From Muribaculaceae bacterium Isolate-036 (Harlan) (GTDB lineage: Bacteria; Bacteroidota; Bacteroidia; Bacteroidales; Muribaculaceae): 64,000 bases of DNA. The translations under genes were made by a program, and so were the position numbers. This document shows, in pieces, positions 24,087 to 34,762 of this stretch (the stretch's first letter is position 1; each line of letters starts with the position of its first letter). Location of the stretch: the NCBI GenBank assembly GCA_003833075.1, contig RIAY01000011.1, positions 1 through 64,000 on the forward strand. The letters run 5' to 3'. The notes under the pieces were generated by a model. It was given only the letters and a program-made list of their open reading frames with translations, was not told the origin of the DNA and made no database searches.

Positions 24087-25874
24087 TTAATCGAGTTTCA
24101 AGACTGCAAGGAATGCTTTCTGAGGCACCTCTACAGAACCGATCTGTTTCATGCGCTTCTTACCGGCTTTCTGTTTTTCCAACAGCTTGCGTTTACGCGA
24201 TATGTCGCCACCATAACACTTGGCGGTCACATCCTTACGCACTGCCTTGATCGTTTCACGGGCTATGATTTTAGCTCCGATTGCAGCCTGAATGGCGATG
24301 TCGAACTGCTGGCGAGGAATCAGTTCCTTCAGTTTCTCACACATGCGGCGACCGAATCTCACGGCATTCGCCTCATGCGTCAGTGTGGAAAGCGCATCCA
24401 CGCTCTCTCCGTTGAGCAGAATGTCAAGCTTCACAAGCTTGGACTCCCTGTAATCGTGGATATGATAATCGAAAGAAGCATAACCTTTGGATATAGATTT
24501 CAGCTTATCATAGAAATCTATCACGATCTCGCCCAGAGGCATGTCAAACGTAAGCTCCATCCTGTTACCGGATATATATTCCTGCTTCACCAGCTCACCC
24601 CTCTTTCCGAGACAGAGCGTCATGATTGGTCCGATGAAATCCGCTTGCGTTATGATTGTGGCGCGTATATACGGCTCCTCGATATGGTCGATAAGCGTTG
24701 CCTCAGGGAGTCCGGACGGATTATGCACCTCCGTTTTGTTGCCCTTCTTGTCATATACAAGATAGGAAACGTTTGGCACGGTTGTGATGACATCCATGTC
24801 GAACTCTCTTCCGAGACGTTCCTGTACAATCTCCATATGCAAGAGTCCCAAGAAACCGCAACGGAAACCGAAACCCAGGGCAGCCGACGATTCTGGCTGA
24901 AATGTCAGCGAGGCATCATTGAGCTGAAGTTTCTCAAGGGAGGCGCGAAGATTCTCGAAATCTTCCGTCTCAATCGGGTAGACTCCGGCAAACACCATCG
25001 GCTTCACCTCTTCGAAACCGGCTATGGCGTTCGCGCACGGACGGTTGACATGAGTGATCGTATCGCCCACCTTGACCTCTTTCGAACTCTTGATACCGGA
25101 GATTATATATCCCACGTTGCCTGCCGAGAGTTCCTTGCGCGGCGCCATGTCAAGTTTGAGCACGCCGATCTCGTCGGCGTGATATTCCTTCCCTGTAGAC
25201 ACGAATTTCACGAAATCGCCGGTCCTTACAGTTCCGTTTACTATCTTGTAATAGGCTATGATTCCCCTGAACGGATTGAAGACTGAATCGAAAATCAGAG
25301 CCTGCAGCGGCGCCTCGGGATCTCCCTGCGGCGCGGGCACCCTTTCCACGATGGCACGCAGAATGTCATCGACACCCATGCCGGTCTTTCCGCTGGCACG
25401 TATGATCTCGTCATGTCCGCAACCGAGCAGATCAACTATCTGGTCTTCAACCTCCTCCGGTTTCGCGCTGTCAAGGTCGCACTTGTTGATAACCGGAATT
25501 ATCTCAAGGTCGTTGTCGATAGCCATATATAGATTGGATATCGTCTGCGCCTGAATACCCTGCGATGCATCGACTATAAGCAACGCACCTTCGCATGCGG
25601 CGATCGAACGCGAAACCTCATACGAGAAGTCCACGTGTCCGGGAGTGTCTATCAGGTTGAGAGTATATCTTTCACCGTCAAGCTCATAATCCATCTGAAT
25701 CGCATGGCTCTTGATAGTTATGCCGCGTTCGCGCTCAAGGTCCATATCATCGAGCACCTGCGCCTCCATATCTTTTCCTACCACTGTATTCGTGCGTTCA
25801 AGCAGACGGTCGGCAAGCGTCGACTTTCCGTGATCGATATGAGCTATAATGCAGAAATTCCTTATATTCTTCAT
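24087..25874 (-). CDS. lepA: Elongation factor 4 (LepA), ribosomal back-translocase GTPase
   Basis: The 595-residue translational GTPase has [15 protein letters not shown] (G1, about residues 9-23), DTPGHVDF (G3, about 78-85) and NKCDL (G4, about 132-136). The EF-G-like domains III and V follow, and then the LepA-specific C-terminal domain ([26 protein letters not shown]). The length is typical. It acts on stalled or mistranslocated ribosomes. Confidence 0.98.
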   Translation of the reverse strand: MKNIRNFCIIAHIDHGKSTLADRLLERTNTVVGKDMEAQVLDDMDLERERGITIKSHAIQMDYELDGERYTLNLIDTPGHVDFSYEVSRSIAACEGALLIVDASQGIQAQTISNLYMAIDNDLEIIPVINKCDLDSAKPEEVEDQIVDLLGCGHDEIIRASGKTGMGVDDILRAIVERVPAPQGDPEAPLQALIFDSVFNPFRGIIAYYKIVNGTVRTGDFVKFVSTGKEYHADEIGVLKLDMAPRKELSAGNVGYIISGIKSSKEVKVGDTITHVNRPCANAIAGFEEVKPMVFAGVYPIETEDFENLRASLEKLQLNDASLTFQPESSAALGFGFRCGFLGLLHMEIVQERLGREFDMDVITTVPNVSYLVYDKKGNKTEVHNPSGLPEATLIDHIEEPYIRATIITQADFIGPIMTLCLGKRGELVKQEYISGNRMELTFDMPLGEIVIDFYDKLKSISKGYASFDYHIHDYRESKLVKLDILLNGESVDALSTLTHEANAVRFGRRMCEKLKELIPRQQFDIAIQAAIGAKIIARETIKAVRKDVTAKCYGGDISRKRKLLEKQKAGKKRMKQIGSVEVPQKAFLAVLKLD

Positions 25875-25945
25875 CTTTAAACAAATTCGACTGCAAAATT
25901 AGTCATAAATTATGGAATTTACAACCGCACGATGCTGAAGTCTCC

Positions 25946-26806
25946 TCAGAGCGATGAATACGAGGGTGTGAAGGTATCGCCGCGTGATATGTCGCCCGTG
26001 CGGGCACCGAGCTCAAGCCAGCGCACGCGCTGATCAGAACGCCCGTGGTTGAAAGTCTCGGGCACAGCATATCCCTGCGCCTGCTTCTGAAGATAGTCAT
26101 CCCCTATCTTGGACGCGGCATTCAATCCTTCTTCAATGTCTCCGGGTTCAAGACTGTTGAAAAGCCGGTTGTCGTGATATGCCCATACACCGGCATAATA
26201 ATCAGCTTGCAATTCTGTCCGCACGCTCAGCTTATTTGACTCCACTTCTGGAAGCCGAGCCATCTCTTGATGCGCCTGGTCGAGAGTGCCGAGCAAATTC
26301 TGGACATGATGACCGACCTCATGCGCTATGACATAAGCAAAAGCGAAATCCCCGCCTGCTCCCATCTGTTTCTCCATCTGCTCAAAAAAAGATAAGTCAA
26401 TATACAGTGTCTTGTCTGCAGAACAGTAGAAGGGACCGACTGCCGACGTGGCATTGCCACAACCGGAATTTACAGAACCGGTGAACAGCACCATTTTCGG
26501 AGGCTCATAAGTTCGTCCTATCTTACGAAATTCCTCTGTCCACACATCTTCCGTGCCCGCAAGAATAACTTTAGCGAACTCGGCATAACGTTCCTCCTGC
26601 TCCGTAGGCACATAATTCTGCGCCATCTGATTACCGGTAATCGAACCTGCATTATTCAGCACAGACAATGGATTTCCACCGGAAATCCAAATAATCAAAG
26701 CGGTGATAATCAATCCGCCGATGCCTCCGGCACCGGCAACAAGCCCTGTGCGCCGCCCGCGCCGGTCATCCACATTCGAGCTGCTTCTTCTCCCGTCAAG
26801 TCTCAT
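25946..26806 (-). CDS. Neutral zinc metallopeptidase (YpfJ family)
   Basis: The 286-residue protein has one membrane helix near the N-terminus (about residues 22-44, GAGGIGGLIITALIIW) after a charged head, and a large domain beyond. The zinc motif is AHEVGHHVQNLLG (HExxH, about residues 165-175), with a downstream ELQADYYAGVW that would supply the third ligand. GSVNSGCGNATSAVGPFYCSADKTLYID is characteristic of the YpfJ/KPN_02809 family. The physiological substrate is not known. Its upstream region contains a 194-bp hairpin. Confidence 0.9.
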   Translation of the reverse strand: MRLDGRRSSSNVDDRRGRRTGLVAGAGGIGGLIITALIIWISGGNPLSVLNNAGSITGNQMAQNYVPTEQEERYAEFAKVILAGTEDVWTEEFRKIGRTYEPPKMVLFTGSVNSGCGNATSAVGPFYCSADKTLYIDLSFFEQMEKQMGAGGDFAFAYVIAHEVGHHVQNLLGTLDQAHQEMARLPEVESNKLSVRTELQADYYAGVWAYHDNRLFNSLEPGDIEEGLNAASKIGDDYLQKQAQGYAVPETFNHGRSDQRVRWLELGARTGDISRGDTFTPSYSSL

Positions 26807-26827
26807 TAGCCTATAGTTTTAAGTAAG

Positions 26828-27021
26828 TGAACTCGTCTTGACTTATTTTTTCTTAACATCAGCGAGATATTTCCGAGGTGTTTTCGACACTCGAAGAGCC
26901 GGCAACCTTTCGGTTGGCGGTGATGAGAGGGGTGAAAACAACCGGAAAGATCCGCTGAGGTTGAGAAAAGAATTAACAATATCATTATTTTAACTTTCGT
27001 AAATAAGTCAAGACGAGTTCA
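26828..27021. repeat. Long hairpin H3, perfect 21-bp ends
   Basis: The end arms 26828-26848 and 27001-27021 are perfect inverted repeats of 21 bp. Pairing continues inward with short mismatches (CAGCGAGATATTTCCG against CGGAAAGATCCGCTG; GGTGTTTTC against GAAAACAAC). The apex holds GCCGGCAACC/GGTTGGC. It resembles H0-H2 in size and shape but lacks the CATAGC apex. It occupies the region upstream of the metallopeptidase gene; a TAAATTTG box on the minus strand at 27027-27034 would put transcription start right at the outer end of the hairpin. Confidence 0.7.
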
Positions 27022-27236
27022 GTATTCAAATTTAAACGACAGTAAGTGTTTTGAGGAATCTTTTATACTTACATAGCAGATTAAACTATCGTTCTTTTTA
27101 ATAGAAACCATTTCCAATCCTCTTAAGTTCAACGCAGACTCTCCGTTCTTTTTCCGAATTTTATGGAAGCCGCTCTAAGAGGTTCATTGAGTTGATTTTA
27201 TGAGGTGTTCTTTACGAGTTTAAGAGGGAGCATAGC

Positions 27237-27252
27237 GGGCTACTTAACATGA
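27237..27252 (+). repeat. CATAGC apex motif, copy H4 (partial)
   Basis: GGAGCATAGCGGGCTA matches the apex of H0-H2 over 16 bases. The next bases (CTTAAC) depart from it. CTTAA pairs with TTAAG just before the apex, but longer arms are not convincing, so this copy looks decayed or cut. It lies 127 bp upstream of the CNNM-type gene, in a gap (26807-27378) that holds no gene. Confidence 0.6.
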
Positions 27253-27378
27253 ATTCATACGCAGCTTTTAAACAAATGCATGCCAGCCAATGTTATAACA
27301 ATATATTACATCATTATAAGCTATATAATGGCTTCTGTCGGTTCCAGCACCCGGGGCCCATTGGCTAAACCATTGTTT

Positions 27379-28665
27379 ATGAACGACATAATCGTCATCA
27401 TTCTTCTTATATTGCTAAACGGCGTGTTTTCGATGTCGGAAATCGCGCTTCTCTCTGCTCGAAAATCGCGTCTCAATTCCGATGCCCGGAAAGGAAGCAA
27501 GGGAGCCAGAGACGCTATAGCCTTGGCTGAAAATCCTGATAATTTTCTTTCCACCATACAGATTGGAATTACCCTCATCGGCATACTTACAGGTCTCTTC
27601 TCGGGAGCCGCGATAGCTGACGATGTCGGACGCATGCTCCAGGGAATCGGTCTTGAAGCAAAAACCGCCCGTACCGTGGGGCAGGTTGCCGTTGTGGCTG
27701 CCGTCACCTATCTCTCCATTGTCGTGGGGGAACTCGTGCCTAAGCGTATAGGACTTGCAGCCGCAAATTCAGTGGCTAAATTCATCTCGCGTCCTATGCG
27801 TGTATTGTCGGTGGTCGCCATGCCGGCAGTCTGGCTGCTTTCGAAATCAACATCTCTTGTCACCCGTATCATAGGTCTTGACAATAAAAAGAACAATGTG
27901 ACTGAAGACGAGATAAAGTCTCTGATTCAGGACGGAACGGATGCCGGAGAACTCCGTAAGATTGAGCAGGATATTATGGAACGCGCCCTTGTGCTGGGAG
28001 ACTTGAGAATATCTTCGATAATGACCCCGAAGGTGGATGTTTTGGCGTTGAGACTCGACATGAATGCCGATGATGTCAGAAAACGCCTGTCGGAGGAGCT
28101 GCACTCCTATTATCCCGTGTTTTGCGACAAATCGCAGAATACCGTATGCGGAGCTGTCTCGCTCAAGCAGCTTGTGCTGTCGCTTGACCGGAATGATTTT
28201 TCTCTTGAGAAGGTCATGGGCGAACCCCGATATTTCCCCGAGACAATGCGCGTTTATGACGCTCTCGATGTCATGAAGGGAAACCGTGTGCGCTTCGCGC
28301 TTGTATGCGACGAGTTCGGGGACCTGAGCGGAGTGATAACCCCAGGCGACATTCTTGACGGACTCGTGGGGGCGATGCCGGAACAGGCGATGCCTTCGGA
28401 TATAGACAGAAACGAAAAGGATGGTTCCTGGACTGTCAACGCAAGAATACAGATATATGACTTCATCAACTTCTTTGAACTTGAAGACCTGTATCATCCC
28501 GCGTCATATTCGACACTCGGAGGACTCATCCTTGAAGAACTGAAATATATTCCCCGTCCGGGCGACAGGCTCGACTGGAATAATATCCGGTTCGAGATTC
28601 TGTCGATGAACGGTGCCAAAATAGAAAAGGTATTGGTAACAATCACGCCACATCAGGAGGCGTGA
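27379..28665 (+). CDS. CNNM/CorC-type transporter with CBS domains (hemolysin family)
   Basis: This is an inner-membrane protein of about 428 residues. The N-terminal DUF21/CNNM domain begins MNDIIVIILLILLNGVFSMSE and carries SARKSRL and FLSTIQIGITLIGIL. A pair of CBS domains follows (about residues 205-325; IMTPKVDV, DVMKGNRVRFALVCDEFGDLSGVITPGDILDGLVG), then a CorC_HlyC domain (about 345-425). The family is linked to Mg2+/Co2+ handling; the hemolysin label is historical. The frame is open from 27280, but the family N-terminus begins at the ATG at 27379. The 3' end overlaps the convergent acyl-CoA synthetase gene by 13 bp. Confidence 0.88.
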   Translation: MNDIIVIILLILLNGVFSMSEIALLSARKSRLNSDARKGSKGARDAIALAENPDNFLSTIQIGITLIGILTGLFSGAAIADDVGRMLQGIGLEAKTARTVGQVAVVAAVTYLSIVVGELVPKRIGLAAANSVAKFISRPMRVLSVVAMPAVWLLSKSTSLVTRIIGLDNKKNNVTEDEIKSLIQDGTDAGELRKIEQDIMERALVLGDLRISSIMTPKVDVLALRLDMNADDVRKRLSEELHSYYPVFCDKSQNTVCGAVSLKQLVLSLDRNDFSLEKVMGEPRYFPETMRVYDALDVMKGNRVRFALVCDEFGDLSGVITPGDILDGLVGAMPEQAMPSDIDRNEKDGSWTVNARIQIYDFINFFELEDLYHPASYSTLGGLILEELKYIPRPGDRLDWNNIRFEILSMNGAKIEKVLVTITPHQEA

Positions 28666-30326
28666 GCACGGGGATTGCGGCGGGAGGAGCGTATCTCCAC
28701 ACGACGGATCTTGCCGCTGATGGTCTTGGGAAGCTCGTCTACAAACTCTATCTGACGCGGATATTTGTATGGAGCCGTGGTTTCTTTCACATGATTCTGA
28801 AGTTCCTTGACAAGGTCATCCCCTATTCTGTCTTTCCACTCCTCTGCAAGCACGATGGTGGCTTTGACAATCTGACCGCGTATAGGATCCGGAACTCCCG
28901 TTATAGCACACTCCACTACCGCCGGATGACTCATAAGCGAGCTTTCCACTTCGAACGGACCGATACGGTAGCCTGATGACTTGATGACATCGTCAGCACG
29001 ACCGACGAACCAGAAATATCCGTCTTCATCGCGGGTGGCGACATCTCCCGTATGGTACACACCGTTGCTGTAAGCCTTGCGCGTAAGCTCTTCATCATAC
29101 AGATATTCCCGGAACAATCCGAGGGGGCGGCGTCTGTCTGTATAGATCACAATCTCCCCCTGCTCTCCCGGTTTGCAGCTTTCACCGTTGGCGTTGATGA
29201 GGTCAATGTCATACTCGGGATTCGGAACACCCATAGACCCCGGTTTTGCCTCCATCCACGGGAATGTGCCTATGGTCAGTGTTGTCTCTGTCTGACCGAA
29301 CGCCTCTTTTATATCAAGTCCTGTCAGTTCTTTCCACCGTTCGAACACACTCGGGTTCATTGCCTCTCCGGCTGTGGTGCAGTAACGTAGCGATGAGAGA
29401 TCATACTTTGACACATCCTCCAGTATCAGGAAACGGTAGACCGTAGGAGGGGCGCAGAAAGAGGTGATATTGTATTTTTCGAAGATGGCAAGCAGGTCGG
29501 ACGGATGGAATTTGTCGAAGTCATAGACAAAGACGTTGGCGCCGGAGAACCACTGCCCGTAGAGTTTGCCCCACACAGCCTTCCCCCACCCGGTATCGGC
29601 AAGGGTAAGATGAAGCGAGGTCTCATCAAGGTTATGCCAGTATTTTCCGGTGACGATATGTCCTAACGGATACAGGAAATCATGAGCCACCATCTTGGGT
29701 TCGCCGGTTGTGCCGGAAGTGAAATAGAGTAAAGAAAGGTCTTCGTTGCGGTTAGGGCGCAACGGTCTGGCGAACGGAAGGGCTGAAGCGATTCCCGAAT
29801 CGAAATCATGCCACCCTTCGGGCACATCCGGACCCGTAGACACACAGCACTCCACTGTAGGACACTCCGGCAGCGCCTTGACAATGTGGTTCACGACCAC
29901 ATCCTCGCCCACAGCCACAATTGCCTTGATTTTCGCTGCATTGCACCTGTATATTATATCCTTTGCCGTCAGCAGATGGGTTGCCGGAATACACACCGCT
30001 CCCAACTTGTGGAGGGCAAGAATGGAAAACCAGAACTGATAGCGACGCTTGAGGATAAGCATCACCTTGTCTCCTTTACCGATGCCGAGACTCTGAAAAA
30101 AGGAAGCCGTGCGGTCGGAATATTCTTTCATGTCGGCAAAGCTGAACTGACGTTCATTCCCGTTTTCATTTGTCCATAGCAACGCAGGCTTGTCGGGAGC
30201 TTCCTCAGCCCATTTGTCGACAACATCATAAGCGAAATTGAAATTCTCCGGAACCTTGACACTGTAATTCGCTTTGAAATCCTCAAGCGAATCAAATTCA
30301 CACTTCTTTAAAAAACGTTCAATCAT
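28653..30326 (-). CDS. AMP-forming acyl-CoA synthetase (medium-chain/ACSM-like)
   Basis: The 557-residue ligase activates a carboxylic acid with ATP and CoA. The P-loop-like motif is YFTSGTTGEPKMVAH (about residues 198-212). AFGQTETTLTIG (about 335-346), YHTGDVATRDEDGYFWFVGRADDVIKSSGYRIGPFEVE and the C-terminal Lys in LPKTISGKIRRVEIR are all present. The overall shape is that of the acetyl/medium-chain acyl-CoA synthetase group. It is monocistronic and convergent with the CNNM gene. The preferred acid cannot be told. Confidence 0.88.
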   Translation of the reverse strand: MIERFLKKCEFDSLEDFKANYSVKVPENFNFAYDVVDKWAEEAPDKPALLWTNENGNERQFSFADMKEYSDRTASFFQSLGIGKGDKVMLILKRRYQFWFSILALHKLGAVCIPATHLLTAKDIIYRCNAAKIKAIVAVGEDVVVNHIVKALPECPTVECCVSTGPDVPEGWHDFDSGIASALPFARPLRPNRNEDLSLLYFTSGTTGEPKMVAHDFLYPLGHIVTGKYWHNLDETSLHLTLADTGWGKAVWGKLYGQWFSGANVFVYDFDKFHPSDLLAIFEKYNITSFCAPPTVYRFLILEDVSKYDLSSLRYCTTAGEAMNPSVFERWKELTGLDIKEAFGQTETTLTIGTFPWMEAKPGSMGVPNPEYDIDLINANGESCKPGEQGEIVIYTDRRRPLGLFREYLYDEELTRKAYSNGVYHTGDVATRDEDGYFWFVGRADDVIKSSGYRIGPFEVESSLMSHPAVVECAITGVPDPIRGQIVKATIVLAEEWKDRIGDDLVKELQNHVKETTAPYKYPRQIEFVDELPKTISGKIRRVEIRSSRRNPRAHAS

Positions 30327-30537
30327 AATTTTTTCCTTAATCTTCAGTACGCCCCGATACCTTGCGGCATACGCTGACGCACCTCAACCTGATAACTGAT
30401 ATAGGAAACCCGTTTTATTCACGACCTGAAACAGTGGAATCCTAAAACTTTTCTAATGCAAACATGGGTTTTGCGGTCGCGGTTCACAAAATTCCAAAAT
30501 ATTTTTCAATTATCCAAACAATTGATAATAAATTAAT

Positions 30538-30576
30538 AAAACACTGCGCACCTTGTCAAAAAGTGCGCAGTGTTTT
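30538..30576 (-). terminator. Terminator of the glycine cleavage operon
   Basis: AAAACACTGCGCAC (30538-30551) and GTGCGCAGTGTTTT (30563-30576) make a perfect 14-bp stem with an 11-nt loop, 34 bp beyond the lpd stop on the minus strand. It is followed on that strand by TTTATTAATTT, giving a good intrinsic terminator. Confidence 0.85.
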
Positions 30577-30609
30577 ATTCACATTGCTATTAAAAGTGTG
30601 CAATTATTT

Positions 30610-31959
30610 TCAGATCGCAGCCGCGGCAAGAAGAATCTCGCTTAATGTAGGATGTCCGAACACAATCTCGCGTATAGACTCTGCGGTAGCGTCTGCGTTC
30701 ATCAGATCAACCGCCTCCTGGGCGAGCAACGCCGCATCGGCTCCCATGATATGCGCGCCAAGGAGCTTGTGCGTACCCTTGTCGAAGACAAGCTTGCACA
30801 ACCCTTCACTCTCGCCCATGGCAAGGGCTTTGCCGTTGGCACGGTAGAAACTCTTGCCACACACAGTCTCGATTCCTTTCGCCTTGCACTCGTCTTCCGT
30901 CATGCCTGCCATGCCGCACTCCGGAACAGTGAACACCGCCGAAGGTATCAGACCGAACCGTATGCCGTCGGTTTTTCCCTCAATCGCATTGAGTGCGCGT
31001 TGCCCCTGGAATGTAGCCACATGCGCGAGCATCATCCGTGCGTTGACATCGCCTATGGCGTAGATATGCCTCACATTGGTGCGCATATTGTCATCGACAG
31101 GTATGCCCTTTGCCGAGTATTCCACGCCGGCGGCTTCGAGATTGAGTCCGTCTACCCGGGGAGCACGTCCGACTGCCATAAGAAGATCGGTACTGACAAC
31201 CGTCTGTTCCTTCCCTTTCGCCTCATATGTGACCACAATCTCATAGTCTTCGTTCTGCTCTATCTTCTTCGCCGCCGCACCGGTGATTATCTCCACACCC
31301 CGCTTCGACAAAGTCTGTTTGAGGCGTTTCGCTATATCGGAATCAAACGGCGGGAGAATCTGCTTCATGAACTCTATGACCGTGACTTTAGAGCCGAGAC
31401 CGGCGAATATCGATGCAAATTCCATGCCGATGACACCGCCACCGATAATGGTCAGAGATGCCGGAATATACTCGATATTGAGAATATCCGTGGAATCCAT
31501 CACACATTCGAGGTCATGTCCCGGAATAGGCAAAGACTTCGAGACGCTGCCTGTGGCAATAATGATATTGTCGGCGGTATATTCCTCACCGCCGGCAACC
31601 ACAGTGCGGTCGTCACTGAAACTCGCCACGGCATCCACCACATTGACCTTAGCCTGACGGAGCATCGCTGCGATGCCGTCGCGAAGCTGGTCGGTGACAC
31701 TCCGTTTTCTCTCGATGATACGGTTGAAATCAACCGAAAAAGTGAAGTCCTCTATACCGAACCGGTCGGCTTCCTTGAACTGCATCACCATCTCGGAATC
31801 GCGGCAGAGACACTTGGTCGGGATGCATCCTTCGTTAAGACACGTGCCGCCGAGCGCACCGCCGTTGAAGAGTGTGACACTCTTGCCACGGTGCGCGGCG
31901 CCCAGAGCGGTCTCATACCCTCCGGGGCCGGCTCCTATTATTATAATGTCACTATGCAT
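30610..31959 (-). CDS. lpdA: Dihydrolipoyl dehydrogenase (L-protein)
   Basis: The 449-residue flavoprotein reoxidises the lipoyl arm of GcvH with NAD+. It has the N-terminal FAD-binding fold (IIGAGPGGYETA), the redox disulfide in GGTCLNEGCIPTK (about residues 37-49), an NAD-binding GGGVIGMEFA (about 172-181) and the C-terminal His in FGHPTLSEI. Its ATG overlaps the gcvPB stop by one base (TAATG), so it is translationally coupled and probably serves this glycine cleavage system. Confidence 0.96.
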   Translation of the reverse strand: MHSDIIIIGAGPGGYETALGAAHRGKSVTLFNGGALGGTCLNEGCIPTKCLCRDSEMVMQFKEADRFGIEDFTFSVDFNRIIERKRSVTDQLRDGIAAMLRQAKVNVVDAVASFSDDRTVVAGGEEYTADNIIIATGSVSKSLPIPGHDLECVMDSTDILNIEYIPASLTIIGGGVIGMEFASIFAGLGSKVTVIEFMKQILPPFDSDIAKRLKQTLSKRGVEIITGAAAKKIEQNEDYEIVVTYEAKGKEQTVVSTDLLMAVGRAPRVDGLNLEAAGVEYSAKGIPVDDNMRTNVRHIYAIGDVNARMMLAHVATFQGQRALNAIEGKTDGIRFGLIPSAVFTVPECGMAGMTEDECKAKGIETVCGKSFYRANGKALAMGESEGLCKLVFDKGTHKLLGAHIMGADAALLAQEAVDLMNADATAESIREIVFGHPTLSEILLAAAAI

Positions 31960-33428
31960 TATTGTTCTGCCTTGAGCTGACGGTATGAAAGAATCGGTTT
32001 CTTTGCCGCTGTCGTCTCGTCGGGATGCGATATCGGCGTGGTCAGAGGCGCGTTCTTCACCATATCCGGATTCTCGCGAGCCTCTTTCGCCACCTTGTGC
32101 ATAACCTCGATAAACTCATCAAGAGTCTCCAGACTTTCGGTCTCGGTAGGCTCGATCATCATCGATTCGTGGAAAAGCAGCGGGAAATATATTGTCGGCG
32201 CATGGAAACCATAGTCAAGAAGACGCTTGGCTACGTTAAGCGTTGTAACGCCCGTAGACTTGTCTTTGAGACCGTCAAATACGAACTCGTGCTTGCAGGC
32301 GCCCTCTATCGGAAGGAGATAGTCGTCTTTAAGCGATTCCTTGATATAGTTGGCGTTGAGAGTTGCCATCGGACCCACATTCTTCAGATTCTCCTTGCCG
32401 AGACTGAGGATATAGGCATACGCTTTCATCATCACCCCGAAGTTGCCGAGGAACGAGCTTACACTGCCCAGGCTCTTGTCATTCTTCCCTTCTATATGGA
32501 ATCGTCCTTCCTCATCTTTGGTAACACGCGGCGCAGGAAGGAGTTCCACCAGATGTGCGGCGACACCGACCGGACCGGAACCGGGGCCTCCGCCTCCGTG
32601 AGGCGTGGAGAAAGTCTTGTGAAGGTTGATATGCATTATGTCGAATCCCATATCGCCGGGACGAACCTTGCCGAGCATCGGGTTCAGGTTGGCTCCGTCA
32701 TAATAGAGAAGACCTCCCGCATCATGAACAAGCTTTGCAATCTCCACAATCTCAGTCTCGAACATTCCGAGAGTATTGGGATTGGTCATCATTATACCGG
32801 CTACGGTATCATCGAGAAGGGGCTTGAGATCTTCCACATCGATTGAACCGTTGGGCTTGGATTTCACCTCTACCACCTCAAGACCGGCTACCATGGCAGA
32901 CGCAGGGTTGGTGCCATGGGCGGAATCGGGCACAATCACTTTCGTACGCTTCGTGTCACCGCGCAATATGTGATACTGACGCATCACCATCAGACCGGTA
33001 AGCTCGCCGTGTGCTCCTGCATAAGGATTGAGCGTGAATTCGGCAAGACCCGCGATATTGGCAAGCGCGCGCTGCAGATTGTAGTAAAGTTCGAGTGCTC
33101 CCTGCGCCGTATCCTCACCCTGCAGCGGATGCAGCGCGGAAAATTCCGGCATAGTAGCCACCTCCTCGTTGATCTTAGGATTGTATTTCATTGTGCAACT
33201 GCCCAATGGATAGAATCCGGTGTCTACACCGAAGTTTTTGTTTGACAGATTGGTGTAATGTCTCACCACATCAAGCTCGCTCACCTCCGGCAGTTCAGGA
33301 GCCTCCTCGCGCAGCAGGTTTCCGGGCAGAGAGGCGAGGGCATCGGTGCCGTAATTGCCGGCGGGCAATTCATAACCCCTTCTGCCGGGACGAGACAATT
33401 CAAATATCAGCTTATCGTAATATTTCAT
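31959..33428 (-). CDS. gcvPB: Glycine dehydrogenase (decarboxylating) subunit 2
   Basis: The 489-residue PLP-bearing half of the split P-protein carries the PLP Lys in [17 protein letters not shown] (about residue 270) with [10 protein letters not shown] upstream (about 168). Together with gcvPA it decarboxylates glycine and passes the aminomethyl group to lipoyl-GcvH. The split form is the rule in Bacteroidales and Firmicutes. It starts 11 bp after gcvPA on the minus strand. Confidence 0.96.
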   Translation of the reverse strand: MKYYDKLIFELSRPGRRGYELPAGNYGTDALASLPGNLLREEAPELPEVSELDVVRHYTNLSNKNFGVDTGFYPLGSCTMKYNPKINEEVATMPEFSALHPLQGEDTAQGALELYYNLQRALANIAGLAEFTLNPYAGAHGELTGLMVMRQYHILRGDTKRTKVIVPDSAHGTNPASAMVAGLEVVEVKSKPNGSIDVEDLKPLLDDTVAGIMMTNPNTLGMFETEIVEIAKLVHDAGGLLYYDGANLNPMLGKVRPGDMGFDIMHINLHKTFSTPHGGGGPGSGPVGVAAHLVELLPAPRVTKDEEGRFHIEGKNDKSLGSVSSFLGNFGVMMKAYAYILSLGKENLKNVGPMATLNANYIKESLKDDYLLPIEGACKHEFVFDGLKDKSTGVTTLNVAKRLLDYGFHAPTIYFPLLFHESMMIEPTETESLETLDEFIEVMHKVAKEARENPDMVKNAPLTTPISHPDETTAAKKPILSYRQLKAEQ

Positions 33429-33439
33429 TTTTCTTCCTC

Positions 33440-34762
33440 TCAGGCCTCCAGAATTATGTTTACAAATTCGTCAATTTCCTCACGCTTGCGGTTTTCCGTA
33501 ACGGCAAACTCAACCATGCCTTCTCCAAGGTCCAACGGTCCCATGAAGCCCTTTTCGAGAAGACGGGCGTTCATTTCCTTCACGTCAAGACCGGTCTTCA
33601 ATGTGAATTCCTTAAGGAAAGGTTTGTCGAATGCCGGTGTGAACTTACCGCTTGCCACGAGCTTGTCGTGAAGATAATGCGCGCCGTCAGCAGAAAGTCT
33701 GTTTACCTCCACAAGACCTTTATGACCCATAAGTGAGAGATATATGGTGGCATACAATGCCATCAGGCTCTGGTTGGAGCAGATATTGCTTGTAGCTTTC
33801 TCGCGGCGGATGTGCTGCTCGCGTGCCTGAAGAGTAAGTACATAGCAACGCTTACCCGACCCATCCGTGGTCGCGCCCACGACACGTCCGGGCATTTTGC
33901 GCAACATATGGCTCTTGCAGGAGATAAAGCCGAGGTAGGGACCGCCGAACTGCATCGGCATTCCGAGTGTCTGACCATCGCCGCAGGCTACATCTGCACC
34001 CCACTCGGCAGGTGTCCTGAGAACCGCCAGCGCCGAAGGATCGGCATAGACTGCCATCATGCCCTTGACATCATGCACGGCATCGGCAAAACCGGTGAAG
34101 TCTTCTACTATCCCGTAACGGTTGGGACATGGAAGAAGCACTCCGGCAACGTCTCCGGAACGCAGTTCGACTTTCATTGCCTCGAGATCGGTAACACCCT
34201 CCTTCTCGGGAACAAGCGTGAGATCCACGCCATGGAAGCCGGCATATGTACGTACCACTTCAAGAACATTCTCCGGAAGCGTGGCTGAAAGAAGCACTCT
34301 GTTCTTCTTGCGGACAGACGCCACCATCATGAACATCACCTCGGCGGCGGCAGTCGCGCCGTCATACATGGAGGCGTTAGTGGACTCCATGCCTGTAAGT
34401 TCGCTGATCATGCTCTGGTATTCGAAAATATACTGGAGCGTGCCCTGCGAGATTTCCGGCTGATAGGGAGTGTATGCCGTATAAAATTCGCTGCGTGAGA
34501 GCAGATGGGAGATCACTGAGGGTGAATAATGGTCATAGACACCGCCTCCGGCAAACACCTTGAGAGTGCGGTTCTTTGCGCCGAGTTCACTGAAATGGCG
34601 ACGAAGCTCCATCTCCGACATTGCCGAAGGAATATCATAATCCTCCTTGAAGATCACTTCGGCAGGTATGTCGTCATAGAGATCATCGACGCTCTGCACA
34701 CCGATACGGTCAAGCATCACGCGGATGTCTTCCTCGGTGTGGGGGATGAATCTGTTACTCAT
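33440..34762 (-). CDS. gcvPA: Glycine dehydrogenase (decarboxylating) subunit 1
   Basis: This is the N-terminal half of the split P-protein, about 440 residues. It begins [21 protein letters not shown], the usual family start, with IPHTEEDI as marker. Further family pieces are [25 protein letters not shown] and [17 protein letters not shown] longer in-frame reading to 34795 would add 11 residues, but the ATG at 34762 overlaps the last codons of gcvH (8 bp), as usual for coupled genes, and matches the family. Confidence 0.95.
   Translation of the reverse strand: MSNRFIPHTEEDIRVMLDRIGVQSVDDLYDDIPAEVIFKEDYDIPSAMSEMELRRHFSELGAKNRTLKVFAGGGVYDHYSPSVISHLLSRSEFYTAYTPYQPEISQGTLQYIFEYQSMISELTGMESTNASMYDGATAAAEVMFMMVASVRKKNRVLLSATLPENVLEVVRTYAGFHGVDLTLVPEKEGVTDLEAMKVELRSGDVAGVLLPCPNRYGIVEDFTGFADAVHDVKGMMAVYADPSALAVLRTPAEWGADVACGDGQTLGMPMQFGGPYLGFISCKSHMLRKMPGRVVGATTDGSGKRCYVLTLQAREQHIRREKATSNICSNQSLMALYATIYLSLMGHKGLVEVNRLSADGAHYLHDKLVASGKFTPAFDKPFLKEFTLKTGLDVKEMNARLLEKGFMGPLDLGEGMVEFAVTENRKREEIDEFVNIILEA

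Noticed and set aside
27280-27378. Longer start for the CNNM-type protein
   Set aside because: The added 33 residues do not look like the family, while MNDIIVIILLILLNGVFSMSE is the normal N-terminus.
30652-31980. Long plus-strand frame over lpdA
   Set aside because: It mirrors lpdA codons and has no recognisable motif. The flavoprotein on the minus strand explains this DNA.
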